DNA from: Lycocorax pyrrhopterus obiensis
Lineage: Eukaryota; Chordata; Aves; Passeriformes; Paradisaeidae
DNA length: 64,000 nucleotides
Assembly (NCBI GenBank): GCA_014706295.1
Contig: JACSVZ010000038.1
Coordinates: 3,286,001 to 3,350,000 of the forward strand
Direction: 5' to 3'
Shown here in pieces: positions 26,401-36,865 of this stretch; positions within the stretch are counted from its first letter, which is position 1; each line of letters starts with the position of its first letter. The notes beneath the pieces are model-generated. The model saw nothing but the letters and a program-made list of their open reading frames with translations. It was not told the origin of the DNA and made no database searches. The position numbers were made by a program, and so were the translations under genes.

Positions 26401-29400
26401 CATGAAATCCTCTTGGCACTTCTCTGTGCAGTCCTGGGCACTGCTCTGCAAACTGCAGTGGCCTCTTTGGGGCCAAAACAGGAAATACTTCACCCCTTCA
26501 CTCTTGGCACTCACCAGCACTAGTGTCTTCCTTACATGTCTGTCTTCACCACTTTGTCCATGCCTGTCTGTGCTGTGGTGATCCAGAAGACCAGTGGGCT
26601 TTCTCTGAGGTGCAGCTGCTGGTGGTGCTGTGATCCCGTATTTGCGCATCTCGTGGTGTGGCATTTGCCACGGTGACACCAACCATGGAAGCACGTGCTG
26701 CTCCAGAGCAGAGTGTCCCAGTGACCTGCAGCACTGCTTGGGTCTGTTCCTCTCCTGTCCACCATTTCTAGTGCTCCTGAATCTCTTGGGTCAGCCCAGA
26801 GCCCTGTGCTGCCCAGCAGCTGAGGGCGTAGGGAAGGCTTTCATGCCCGTACAACGAGAGATTTGGTTTGTGGAGGTTTGTGGAGTGTCGGTGGCAGGTA
26901 ATTAGGGAAAGGAGGATGAGGAGGGGCAGCTTTGTGCTGTAGCATTTGACTGCTTTGCTTGCGGGGCTAGGGGCATTTCTGGGTCTTGGCTTCCTGAACT
27001 CTGGGTACTCTGTCAGAAAACATCCCTTCCCACCTTGGTGACGGAAACAGGACCATTCTGCTGGGGCTACCCATGGAGCCCGATGGCCTGCAAGAAGGTT
27101 TTGGTGCAGGCCCAGAGGAGGGATGTGACAGTCTCTCATCTGAAGCTGTGTTTTTTGATTCAACTTGTTTCTCAGGACAGGGACAGGGCTAATAGTGCTG
27201 CTGTGATCAAGGTCATGTGATTTTTTCTGGCTTTTATAGCCAGGCACCAGGTGAGCAGTGGAAGGAAAATCAACAGGCACCTGAGAAGCCACAGGGTAAC
27301 TGTTTGGTGGGCAGAAAGCATGTGGGCTGTTTTGTAATGCAGCCAAATACTTGTGTGGTTGTGTGGCTTGCCATCATGATGTGCCTGTGAAGCACGTGGG
27401 GAACTCTGGCAGGGTCAGCTGGTGAGGTTGGCAAGTCACACTGGTCCTCACTCGTGCCCACCAGAGCGAGTGGTCCAGCTGCAAGGCTGGGAGAGATGTG
27501 AGCACATGCTGGCTGGAGCGTGCTGGTCCCTGCCGTGCCCTTACTGTGCTCACTGAGTGCTGCATGTGATGTGTTTGTGAAACGGGCTGACAGCTCACAG
27601 CCGTGGACATTTGGCCACACAAGGTAAGTCAGTTGTAAAAATCAATGAAAGCTAATTTTTAAAACACCCATTTATAAGCCCCCAGACAGATTGCAAGGTG
27701 CTGAGTGCTGCTGGGAGAGTCCCTCTTCTGTCCACTCCCCTTGGTTCCAAGGGGCAGAATGCAGCCCAGCCCTGAGATACATGGAGCAGCAGGTGCTGGG
27801 ATGGACAGGCTGGGAGACTGCTCTGATATGCTTTGAGCTCTGCTTTTGGCTTCCAGAGGAGCTGATGATGTCCTAGTGCCTTTTACTGCCTGCTCCTCTC
27901 CTGTCCCCCATCACCTGGGTTCACCCAAGCTTCATGGGCACTGCAGCACCCAAAGGTCAGCCTCTCATCATCCCATAGCCCTGCTGTGGCTCTAAGAAAT
28001 GAGTTCCCTTCCACAACCCTGCTGATCCCAGTATCTGGGAAAGCCTCAGGATCATGCCAGAGGACAAAGAAATGTGGTTGTACCCAGAATTCTGTCACAC
28101 AAGCAGAGAGAAGTTGTTTCAAGCAGGATCTAGGACTCAGCTCATAGCCCAAATGGGCAGCAAGCAGCCACCTCTGCCTCTTTCCCTTCAGTCTCAGACA
28201 TGATTGCAGTGTGGAAGCTGCTGGAAGAAGACCAAGTTGTGCTTTTTTTTGCTTTCCCGTGCTTACTTGATAGTTTTCCCTACAAAAATTGTTTAATCTG
28301 CCTGACCACTTCATGGATTGTTTGCAAAGTTTATTTAAAGTCCCGTATGCACCAATATGTTGCTGTGCCAGAAATGCTGCGCCCTTAGGGTGGCTTACTA
28401 TGTTCCATTTTTTAGTGTGTCAGTGCATATTGGCAAAGTAAATCAACTACTTCAAAAGGAAATTAATTTGCTTCCTGCCTTTATATGTTTGGCTCCCATC
28501 TTGGGGAGGAGGAAGGAGTTTCAAAAGTCACAAGGAATATAAATAGAATTAAGATACAGTAAAATACCTATCTGCCTGAGCTTCTTATTGTACAAGGGTC
28601 AGAAGTGTCCCAAGATGTCTTGTTGCAGGGAATGGAGTGCTCTGGGCTTGCTGCTAGAGGGAACTTGGTCCAGACAGGGTGATTTGGCACTCACCTGAGT
28701 GCTGTGTCACCAGGCAGCCCTGTCCTGGTTGGACTGGGGAGAGCCTGGCACATGGCTGGGTTTGAGCACTGGGGCTGCCCAGGAGGTGCTGTGTGTGGGA
28801 GCAGCTTTCCTGTGCCAGTGAGTTGCTGTCCACCCTCACTTCCTCCCAGGGCTGCTCAGACTGCATGTGTGGTCTTTATCATCCCCACGCAGCTCATCAC
28901 ACTGCTCTCCTCTGCAGAACCATGCAAGGGGGGGGACCTGCAGGTCTGCCTCCCTTCTCCCAGCTCCTGTCCAAAAGACAGTTCTGCCTGCTCTGAAAGC
29001 TGCCTGGTGGAGAAGGACCTGGTGGTGCTGGTCAGCAGTGGCTGAATATGAGCCAGGTGGCCAAGAAGACCAATGGCACCTGGCCTGTACCAGCCATAGT
29101 GTGGCCAGCAGGACCAGGGCAGTGACCATCCCCCTGTGCTGGGCACTGCTGAGGCCCCACCTCAAATCCTGGGGTGACCCCTTACTCCAAGAAAAGACAC
29201 TGAGGCGCTGGACTGTGTCCAGAGAAGGGCAAGAGAGCTGAGGAAGGGTCTGGAGCACCAGGAGCAGCTGGGGGGGCTCAGCCTGGAGAAAAGAGGTTGG
29301 AGGGGGACCTTCTGGATCTCCGTAGCTCCCTGACAGGAAGATGCAGCCAGGTGGGGGTCAGGCTCTGCTCCCAGGGAACAAGGGCAGGATGAGAGGAAAT

Positions 29401-32400
29401 GGCCTCAAGGTGTGTCAGAAGAGGTTTAGGTTGGATACTGGGAAAATTTCTTCATGGAAAGGGTTGTCAGGCATTGGAACGGGCTGCCAGGACACTGGTG
29501 GAGTCACCATCCCTTGAAGTGTTCAAAAAATGTACGGATGACTTAAGGACATGGTTTGGAGGTGGTGCTGGGTTGATGGTTGGACTTGATGATCTTGGAA
29601 GTCTTTTCCAATCCTAGTGATTCTCTGATTCTTTGAGGTTTTCTTCTGGCTGTCTGCCCATCAAGTCATGCTCCAAATGGCTTCAGAATCAATGAAAGTT
29701 CCTTGCCTGTTACCACAGAAGTGTTCAGATGATTCAGGTCACATCCCTAAAATATCGTGGTTATGAGTCCTCCCAGCTGAAATTCCTGGCCCGGCTCATA
29801 CCTGTCACTGCAGCATCCTCTCCTCCACTCATGGCCAACTCAGTGTCCTGTCCCAGGTGCTGCAGAACCTGCTGCTCCTGCACCTCTAACCAGCCCAGCT
29901 ACTCCCCTATTCCATGCCCGGGTTTGCCAGCTCCTCCTTGTCTTTCCCATTTCCACAAAAGTTGGCTGTGCTTCTAGTCCCATTCTTACCCTTCTGCTCT
30001 GTCTCACCGAAAATCCCTGCTGCAGTTAAATCTGCACTCACCTGTGTGTCCCCTGCCCTGCTTCCCTCTGGGCCTGCTCTCTCTGTGTGCCTCTGGCCAG
30101 CCATGTCCTCAGGTTACCTGTCCTAAGGTCTCACTAATTTCTTGCACACCTGCCACCACCACTTCTGTATTGCTACTTAAATGGTGGCTTCTGAGTAGGA
30201 AAGGAGCTTTGTGTGTGGAGTTCTCAGATGGGTCCCTTCCCAAGCTGTCTGTTCCAAAGCAGGTACCATACTCCAAGTCTGGCAGTAGGATTGGCCTGAC
30301 TGACCTGACAGCCCAGACCCTGATAGTCTCTTCCCTGCTCTGCCTGTGCCTTTTCAATAATATTCTCCAAGTTCTATTTAAAAATAAAATGTAAAAATCC
30401 TAAATGAGGCGCTCATCTTTGTGCAGGGAAGAAGGAAGAATCTGCAGGCCAGCACACACAGATCCCAGTAAAGATGTGCTGTAACAATTTGGTATCTGTA
30501 GGAACCACAGCTTCTTGCTATTCTAAAAAAGGAAAGGAAAGGCTGAAAATAGCATAATCCCAGGAAAACAGAACAATTGCTGTTGCTGAAGTTAAGTATC
30601 TAAAATTAACCCACACTGGAAGCAAGTCAGGACTCCCAAAAGAAGGAAACATTTGGAGATCACCTGTGAAACTCTCAAATGCTGTGATTCTCCGAAAGGA
30701 ATCCGAGGGCTAGATTTGGGACAGATGCTCTTATGGCTTGGCCTTGCGGCAGACCCCAGTGCCCCTGTTTCCCACAGCCCCTTCACCAGTTACGGAGTCC
30801 TGGGTCTGTTTCTGTTGAAGCTCAGTCCAAGACCTGTCAGATGAATATTAAGCCAGGCTTTACTGAACTGACATCCTGCAGTGCCTGCTCCTCACTACTC
30901 CAGAGGAGAGCCCAGGAGCTTCTGTATTCATGACTGCCTTCCCCTGTACGCATTCTTTAGCTGTTTATTCCATTTGCCTTGTTAGTTGTTAAACCTAGAC
31001 TTGACACCCTCTGGTTCCGTTGTGGAGAAGGTTTATGTGAGCCAAGCAGGTTCACCCAGCCTGCACAGTGCAGGTGAGAGCTCCCCAGCTCCTCCCGCCC
31101 GCGGTGCACGCTGCCTGTCACGGGCTGATCCCCTTCTCCCGTCCTTCCCGCAGTGGCTGAAGGACCCCGGGCCCCGCAATGAGAAGAGGACCCTGTTCTG
31201 CGACATGGTGTGTTTCCTGTTCATCACTCCTCTGGCGGCGATCTCGGGCTGGCTGTGTCTGCGCGGGGCCCAGGACCACTTGCAGTTCAACAGCCGGCTG
31301 GAGGCCATCGGACTCATAGCACTCACTATAGCACTTTTCACGATCTACGTCCTTTGGACGCTGGTAAGTGCCAGCTGCTGGGGTCCTGCTCCTGCTCGAA
31401 CAGGAGCTGGAAGCACTGGCTCACATCTCGTCAGTGCCACCTGCTATTTCTGCCTCCCTGTGTGAGAACACCTTGGGCTCTTCCACTTGAATGTCCATTT
31501 AGTTATCTTCATGTGCGACCTGCTAAAGTTGTTGCTGAGAATGGAAGACCACTTCCTGGTCATCTGCTTTCCAGACTGTCACAGTATTCCCCAAGTGTCA
31601 GGTATCCGGCACAGATGTGCTGGAGCTGGGATGGGGCTGGGGCTGGGTGGGAAGGGCTTGGGGCTGGGTCAGGCAGTGGCCCATCTGTGGTACAAGAAGA
31701 AATACAAACTTGGTACCTGGGCAGTGCAGGGGAAAAGTAAAATCTGGAACACGTTTGACTCCTAAATAATTTACCATCGTGTCCCCCTGTGCCTTTGCTG
31801 CTCAGCACAGACTGGCAGTGCCCATCCGGGGCAGACTGGCCTTGGGGATCTCTGGCCACAACTAAACAAATTCCTATGCAGTATTTTTAAGGTGTGTGCA
31901 AGGAACTCTCTGGCCATGGGGAAACCTGTGGCTTCTCTGATGCTGGGTTGTGTGGTCGGCCCCGAGTCAAGGCTTGGTAGCCAGCCTGCCCTGGCCCACT
32001 GCTGCATGGGGGGCACTGGGGATTGCCGGGAACCTGCACTTGAGCCAGTCTGAGTGTTAAACTGATCTGTGCTGGGAAAGAGCTTCCTGCAGATGCCTCC
32101 TTTGGCATCTCTGGATGTACTGAATTAGGGGGCGAGGAACTTGTAGCTTGCAGGGAGCTGAGAAGATCAGGACAGCGAATTCGGGTTTGGGTGTGGCACA
32201 AGCGGAGGCTCAGCGGGGCTGCCCTCTCCAGGGCCCCGGGGCTGCTCTCTCCAGGGGCTCCCAGGCCAGGGAGTTCTCTCTGTTTCCCATTCACTTTTTT
32301 TGTCTTGTGTTGCTGGGTGGACTTCTGGGTTTGGATCTTGATTTTGGCTCTCTTATTCCAAGCCCTGTGTGTGCTCATGCCCTGTCAATGCCCTTTTCCA

Positions 32401-34168
32401 ACTGCTTGCTGGGAAACACCATTTTGGGAAGGGAGGAAGTGCAGTTGATGCAGGAGAAATAGTGGGACCCCAAAAAGCTGGCAGTTCTGTTGGCAATAGA
32501 AATTCCTCAGTCCATTTCCCTGCTGTGTCGTGTTCCAATTTCTCAGAGTAACCACTTCCTCTGGGGCTGGACACTCCTTACAACTCTCCCCCACAGACTC
32601 AGGAGCCAGGGCAGGATGAGCTGGTGCTGCAGCAGCCCCTGCTCTGGAGGCAAGCGTGCCTGGGGGCAAAGCTGGAGCCACTCCTTGCACGGGAGCCATG
32701 GAGAAAAGTCTCCATGCTGCATGTTCCTGCATGAAGCTTGTTTCTGTAGGAAGCCAAGCTAAAATTGGAAACCTTAAAGAGGGAGTGTTTCCATCTTCTC
32801 CATCTCAGGACTGGTGGGGAGGAGCTGGAAACCTGGAGGAAATAGAAAAATGTTTGTGCAGTAACGAGTTCTGACTAAAATGGCCCTAATTCTGCTGTGC
32901 TTCACTTTTCCTTGAGCAGAGGAGGACATTAGGTGAAGCCCCTTTTTCACATTCAACTCATTCAACCCTGGGCTGTGCAGTACAAGGGGCTGATATGTGG
33001 GAGGGGCTTCATGGTGGTAATAACTGTGAGGGTTGTGAGAGAGGCTTCGTGAGGAGCAGGAGCCTTCCTTGAGGTTTCCACCACTAGCTCCTCATTCTCT
33101 AAAGACTGGGAGATGCATTTGTCAGCAAACAACCTTATTGCCACAGTCCCTCTGCAACAGGAAGGAGGGGTGTGCACAGATCAGTAAGCTCAATTACCTC
33201 AGTGCCACAGTGGCACAGCTTCATTTCTCATAAGATGTGTCATAGACCCATCCAGAAGTAATAGTTTTACTGAGTTTTCCGTGTCAGATGCACTTCCTGG
33301 TACGTCCTAGTTGCCAGCTGAATGCTTCCTGTAAGAAAGCCTGGTTTAGATCAGTGGCTGACTGGATTCGGTATTTAAGCCGAGCTCGAAGCTCCCCTTG
33401 CAGGGCTGCTCTGAAACTGCAGGGCCAGCTCCTGCCTCTGCTGGGCTGCTCCGGGTCCCTCCAGCCTTTGCAACCTCCCGTCTCCCTCTGAGTGGACAAG
33501 TCTCCTAGGCCACGTTGTTGTCAGAAAAAAATGAGTTCAGCTGCTGTCCTGTTGTTGCAGACGAAGGAGGGAAGGTTTTTGCGCAGGGCAAAGAAGTTCC
33601 CCTGGGATCTGTGAGATGGGAGGAGGCTGGTTGGATTCAGACACTTGTTTTGCCCCTCCAAGGTGCTGGCTGCAGCCTGGGGCTGGATGACGGGGCGAGT
33701 TGTAGCTCATCCCCACCACACTTCACCAGCCCCGACCTAAACCCAGCTGAGCAAACCCCATCCCACTCTGCTGGTGCTGCCCAGAAGGCCCCTTTGGCTG
33801 TGCCCTGCTCAGCCTGGTGTCACCAGGAAGGGATTGATTGCTTGTCAGAGGCTGGGGACATGGAGGGCCCCAAACCGTGTCAGGGTCAGTGCTGTCTCCC
33901 TTGCCTCAGGATAAGGGATCCCCAGAGGCGGAGGAGTGCTGGCATCTGGTTGTCCCTCTGGCACGAGTGGCGGGGGTCGGTGACAGAGCGCTGCGTTCTC
34001 GCCCACCAGGTCTCGTTCCGCTACCACTGCCAGCTGTACTCGGAGTGGCGAAGGACCAACCAGAAAGTCCGCCTGATGATCCCGGCCTCGCGGAGCGCTC
34101 ACCCTGTGCCCCACTCCCTCCTCTCCGCCAAGCTCATGAAGAAGACCGCGGATGAGACCACCGTCTGA
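14282..34168 (+). CDS. MARCHF2: MARCHF2, membrane RING-CH E3 ubiquitin ligase (four coding exons)
   Basis: Joining 14282-14457, 18052-18247, 31154-31363 and 34010-34168 gives a 246-residue protein, the same length as mammalian MARCHF2, with all splice phases matching (2, 0, 0). The RING-CH domain has its full C4HC3 set: C64, C67, C80, C82, H90, C93, C106, C109. Two membrane segments follow (about 142-160 and 176-197), with a short loop between. The C-terminus ends in T-T-V, a class I PDZ ligand like that of the mammalian protein. MARCHF2 is known as an endosomal/ER-Golgi E3 that ubiquitinates membrane proteins and affects vesicle traffic and innate signalling. The start is set by conservation with the family N-terminus ([13 protein letters not shown]). 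No disabling change is seen, so this should be a functional gene. Confidence 0.96.
15870..16080 (-). mobile_element. CR1 LINE 3' fragment, minus strand
   Basis: The plus-strand text begins ACAGAATCATCAAATAATTC and runs through AGCAAGCCTGCTCAGAGCC and GTGTTTCCACCACCTCCCCAG. This is the reverse complement of a diverged CR1 3' end. The copy is short and old. Confidence 0.7.
16595..16910 (+). mobile_element. Decayed CR1 ORF2 reverse-transcriptase fragment
   Basis: One frame reads [12 protein letters not shown], close to the CR1 RT block YLDFSKAFD. Further on, [19 protein letters not shown] corresponds to the QGSVLGPLLF..INDL block. Spacing between them is about that expected with an internal deletion. 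No catalytic motif beyond these is preserved, and the piece has no open frame of useful length. Confidence 0.6.
18052..18247 (+). CDS. MARCHF2: MARCHF2 exon 3: RING-CH domain
   Basis: The exon runs from acceptor CTCTTTAG to donor GAG|GTACC and encodes residues 59-124. It carries the whole RING-CH finger: C64-x2-C67, C80-x-C82, H90-x2-C93 and C106-x2-C109, with the conserved W97 that typically contacts the E2 enzyme. The second cysteine pair reads PCDCTGT, where mammalian MARCHF2 has PCGCTGT. That is a conservative variation outside the zinc ligands. Confidence 0.96.
23662..24355. mobile_element. Solo LTR of an endogenous retrovirus, with 5-bp target duplication
   Basis: The element starts TGTGAAAA and ends TTATCACA, so its ends are the inverted pair TGTGA/TCACA. 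It is flanked by identical TGGGG at 23657-23661 and 24356-24360. The 694-bp length and the absence of gag, pol or env sequence indicate a solo LTR. Inside is an imperfect tandem duplication of about 110-130 bp: AGTTCAAAATGGAATGCAGT recurs near 23893 and 24002, and ATCGCTGTGGGGATA recurs near 23949 and 24084. The element is AT-rich outside that block. I cannot assign orientation with confidence. Confidence 0.8.
29045..29637 (+). mobile_element. CR1 LINE 3' end with terminal octamer repeats
   Basis: This is a longer CR1 tail, from a GAGGCCCCACCTCAAATCCTG block through GGATGAGAGGAAATGGCCTC, TTTCTTCATGGAAAGGGTTG and GGTTGGACTTGATGATCTTG. It ends in the degenerate GTGATTCT.TGATTCT octamers typical of CR1 3' ends. 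It is 5' truncated and lies in MARCHF2 intron 3 in sense orientation. Confidence 0.9.
31154..31363 (+). CDS. MARCHF2: MARCHF2 exon 4: transmembrane region
   Basis: The exon is exactly 70 codons (residues 125-194), phase 0 at both ends, between CCCGCAG and CTG|GTAAGT. It starts with the [13 protein letters not shown] linker. It then encodes TM1 (about 142-160, hydrophobic with an internal proline), a short hydrophilic loop (about 161-175) and most of TM2 (from about 176). Conservation with the mammalian protein is nearly complete by eye. Confidence 0.97.
31364..34009 (+). other. MARCHF2: MARCHF2 intron 4
   Basis: The boundaries are canonical (GTAAGT...CCACCAG). No other gene or clear repeat is recognised in this 2.6-kb stretch. 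Confidence 0.9.
34010..34168 (+). CDS. MARCHF2: MARCHF2 exon 5: cytosolic tail and stop
   Basis: The exon encodes residues 195-246 and a TGA stop at 34166-34168. It begins [20 protein letters not shown], the conserved juxtamembrane block with a tyrosine motif (Y199), and ends D-E-T-T-V, a predicted class I PDZ ligand. The middle (about 221-232, [12 protein letters not shown]) looks less conserved than the rest of the protein. Confidence 0.96.
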   Translation, partial: VSFRYHCQLYSEWRRTNQKVRLMIPASRSAHPVPHSLLSAKLMKKTADETTV

Positions 34169-35272
34169 GCCGTGCCGCGGCCGGCCAAGGTGGAGGGTCG
34201 AGTGTCCCCGCAGGCCCAGGGAACACGGCAGCTGTGGGGGCACTGGAAAACAATCATCCTACCCAAAGGGACTCTGCGCTCAGCACACGCTTTAGACCTT
34301 GGCAAAGAGACACATAATCAACATCTGTGTGTGAAATGGCCCAAAAGAGCCTGATGGCAGAAAATGCCTGTCTGCAGGGACACTTTCCTATAACTAAATA
34401 CCATACGTGGAAAACATCTCCCTCTCTCTATATATATATATCTATATATAATATTATTTTTTAATGGCCATGCATATTGTGTTTCAGTCCTTTTGTGTTG
34501 ATGTTCTAAGCTTCAGGATAGAAGCTGGCAGCCTGATCTCATTCAGAGGTTAAATCAATGCCTTTTCTCCAAATGAACATATGAAGAACACTTTTCATCA
34601 ACCATTCTTGAAAGTCCCCTTCTCCTTTGCACTAAATTGGTTTTGATATACTGCAGCAGCCTTCCCATTACTCTTTGGTCTCTTTTGTGGTGTTCTGTCC
34701 TTTCTAGAAAGTTGAGTGTTTTTAATAATTATAATCCCAGAAGGAGTAAAATGACGTAATACCGAATGGAGACATTTTGTATTGTAAAGTACTGTAATTT
34801 TGAGAATTTCAAAGTCAGTTTCAGAATGAGAGAATCTTTTCCGGTGCAGACATGATCTCACAAAATGCTTTCCTTGAGATCCTGGCTCATCCCTAGGACT
34901 TGGATGCACTCAGCCCTTGGTCTGTCTGGCAAAGGTAGATGGTGGATCCGAGGGTGGGGAGTGATGGCTCCATACCAGCTAAACCCACCATTGCCTTTTG
35001 CTTTGAAAAGATTGAGAAAGGAGCTTTCCTGACCCCAGAAGGTGGGAGTTGGAGTCTCTGTTTGCTGATGTCCTTTCACCACCTTGAGGCTGGACCTCCC
35101 GTAGCATCAGTTCCACACGTACCTTAGGGGACAGGCCATGCCCTGCGGCGCTGGCAGGACACAGGTGCTCTTGGCTGTCTCCGCGCTTTATTTGCACATT
35201 CCAGAGGAGCTGCTGGGATTGGGTTCATCCCTGGTAGCGCTGCCTGCCTGTTGTATTCTCTAGTGAACTTCT

Positions 35273-35292
35273 CCCCCCCCCCCCCCCCCCCC
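35273..35292 (+). repeat. C20 homopolymer tract
   Basis: Twenty consecutive cytosines (G20 on the minus strand) are preceded by CTTCT and followed by AGTTTG. The tract lies in the inferred MARCHF2 3' UTR. Its length is likely to vary between individuals, and it could be an assembly-uncertain position. Confidence 0.9.
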
Positions 35293-36846
35293 AGTTTGCT
35301 GGTTCCCAGAGAACAGGCTCTGGGTCCCTTGTCGTGTGGGGCTGGTGTTCCTCCTCTTTTCACCTGCGTTTCCAGCACATGCAGCTCTCGAAACCTTCTG
35401 TCTCAGAGTGCCCCCTCTGCCAAGAGTCTCCCTGGTTTGGCTTTGGTCCTTGCCTCTGCCACCTCCTCACCCTGCCAGACAGTGCGCGTGCCTGGTGCTG
35501 AGCTTTCCTGAGCCTCCTGAGTGGTGCGGGCTGTGCCTTACTGGGTGCTCCAGAGGTGTGTGCAGCTGCTCAGCTGGAGCCTGGGCTCTGGCTCCATGGT
35601 GGTGAGGGTAGAGAGCAGGCAGGAGGCAGGCTCCGAGGGGCCTGTGTCCTTGCAATAGGTGGTGGTGGTGGTCATACACTATGCCCCTTCACTGAAAGCA
35701 AGTGGATCAGTGCAATGCCCTGCAAGATGGAGATCTGTAATTTCCTGAATTCAAAGTACCATGTGCACTTCCTCCTCCTCCTCGTCTCTAGCTGCAAAGC
35801 AGGATGTGTTTCCTTATATGTTCTCTCACCCTGGGCTGGAAGTTGCTGGTGGCATGAGCAGCAGGGGGACCAGTGTGCCGTCTCACCCAACAGGATTGCT
35901 GCAGCCCTGGGCCCTGGTCTCTGTCTGCTCTCCTCCATCTCCTCTCCCAGGGTTCTGGTGCAACTTGGGGATACCCTGGCACATCTTGTAGCAGCCTCTC
36001 TGTGCCCTGAGGGCTGCTCTGGTCTCTCTTCCAAGCATGGGGAGCTGGTGTGACCACGGGGTGAATGTCCTCTGCTACAGCCAGGCTGCACATCTCTGCT
36101 CCCCTCTCTCGGCCAGCCCCCCGACTGTCCCTTCCCTTCTGCCACACACCCATGGGTGTCTGCCCTTTTCCCAGTCATGCAGGGATTACTCTGCCCCTGG
36201 TACTCTTGGTAGAGAGTCTGCTGCAGCCCAGCTTCAGTCACAGTCCCTGCTTCAGTCCCACACAGGCGCTCCCCGCTCTGCACACCCCTTCCATGGCAGC
36301 AGGCTCTGCACCACTGCTCTGTGCCTTGTCCTGGGTGCCCCTTCCTTCAGCCCCTTCCCAACAACCCCCTTGTCACCAGGACATCGCCGGTGAAGAAAAA
36401 TGGGAGGGGGGGGTGGTTTAACCTTCCCAGCCCTGGCTGCCTCCCAGGAGCTTGGCCCTGCAGTGCACCGAGTTCTGGCAGGTGATGAGGGATGCTCTCT
36501 CCCACAGCACATCCCCAGGGTAAAAGGACTCAATAGAGCCAGTGTTCCAGTTAGGAAACCCACTGTCAATCCAAATATGCAACTGTGAAAGCCAGAAGCC
36601 CCTGGCTGGGGCAGTGGGGGCCCGGCCCTCTGCTGCTGTGTGGCCACAGCTGCACTCAGCATCCTTGGCTTTATTGTCATTGCCAATAATTGGAGTTGTT
36701 GCATGTGCCCCTGCAAGACCCAAGAGTGACTCTTTGAGTCTTGTCCTCCTTCCCAGAGGAGATGTTCAGCTCGTGGATGTGGGCAGTCGGTGTCTGACCC
36801 ACCACGTTCCAGTGTGTTCTGGGGAAACGGGCTGTGCAATGATGTA

Positions 36847-36852
36847 AATAAA
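36847..36852 (+). terminator. Candidate polyadenylation signal
   Basis: A canonical AATAAA lies about 2.7 kb after the MARCHF2 stop codon, followed within 30 bases by a GT-rich stretch (GGGCTGTTGTGTTGTC) suitable as a downstream element. Confidence 0.5.
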
Positions 36853-36865
36853 AGTGAGACAAACT

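Larger units (their letters stand above)
18248..31153 (+). other. MARCHF2: MARCHF2 intron 3
   Basis: This 12.9-kb intron has no other recognisable gene. It contains one solo LTR (23662-24355) and one CR1 tail (29045-29637). The many short open frames have no domain content and no coding bias that I can see. Confidence 0.85.
34169..36865 (+). other. MARCHF2: MARCHF2 3' UTR (inferred extent)
   Basis: About 2.7 kb after the stop codon lacks other genes. It contains a TA-rich microsatellite at about 34429-34456 and a run of 20 cytosines at 35273-35292. The first convincing AATAAA in good context is at 36847-36852. Earlier polyadenylation with a variant signal is possible, so the length is an inference. 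Confidence 0.55.
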
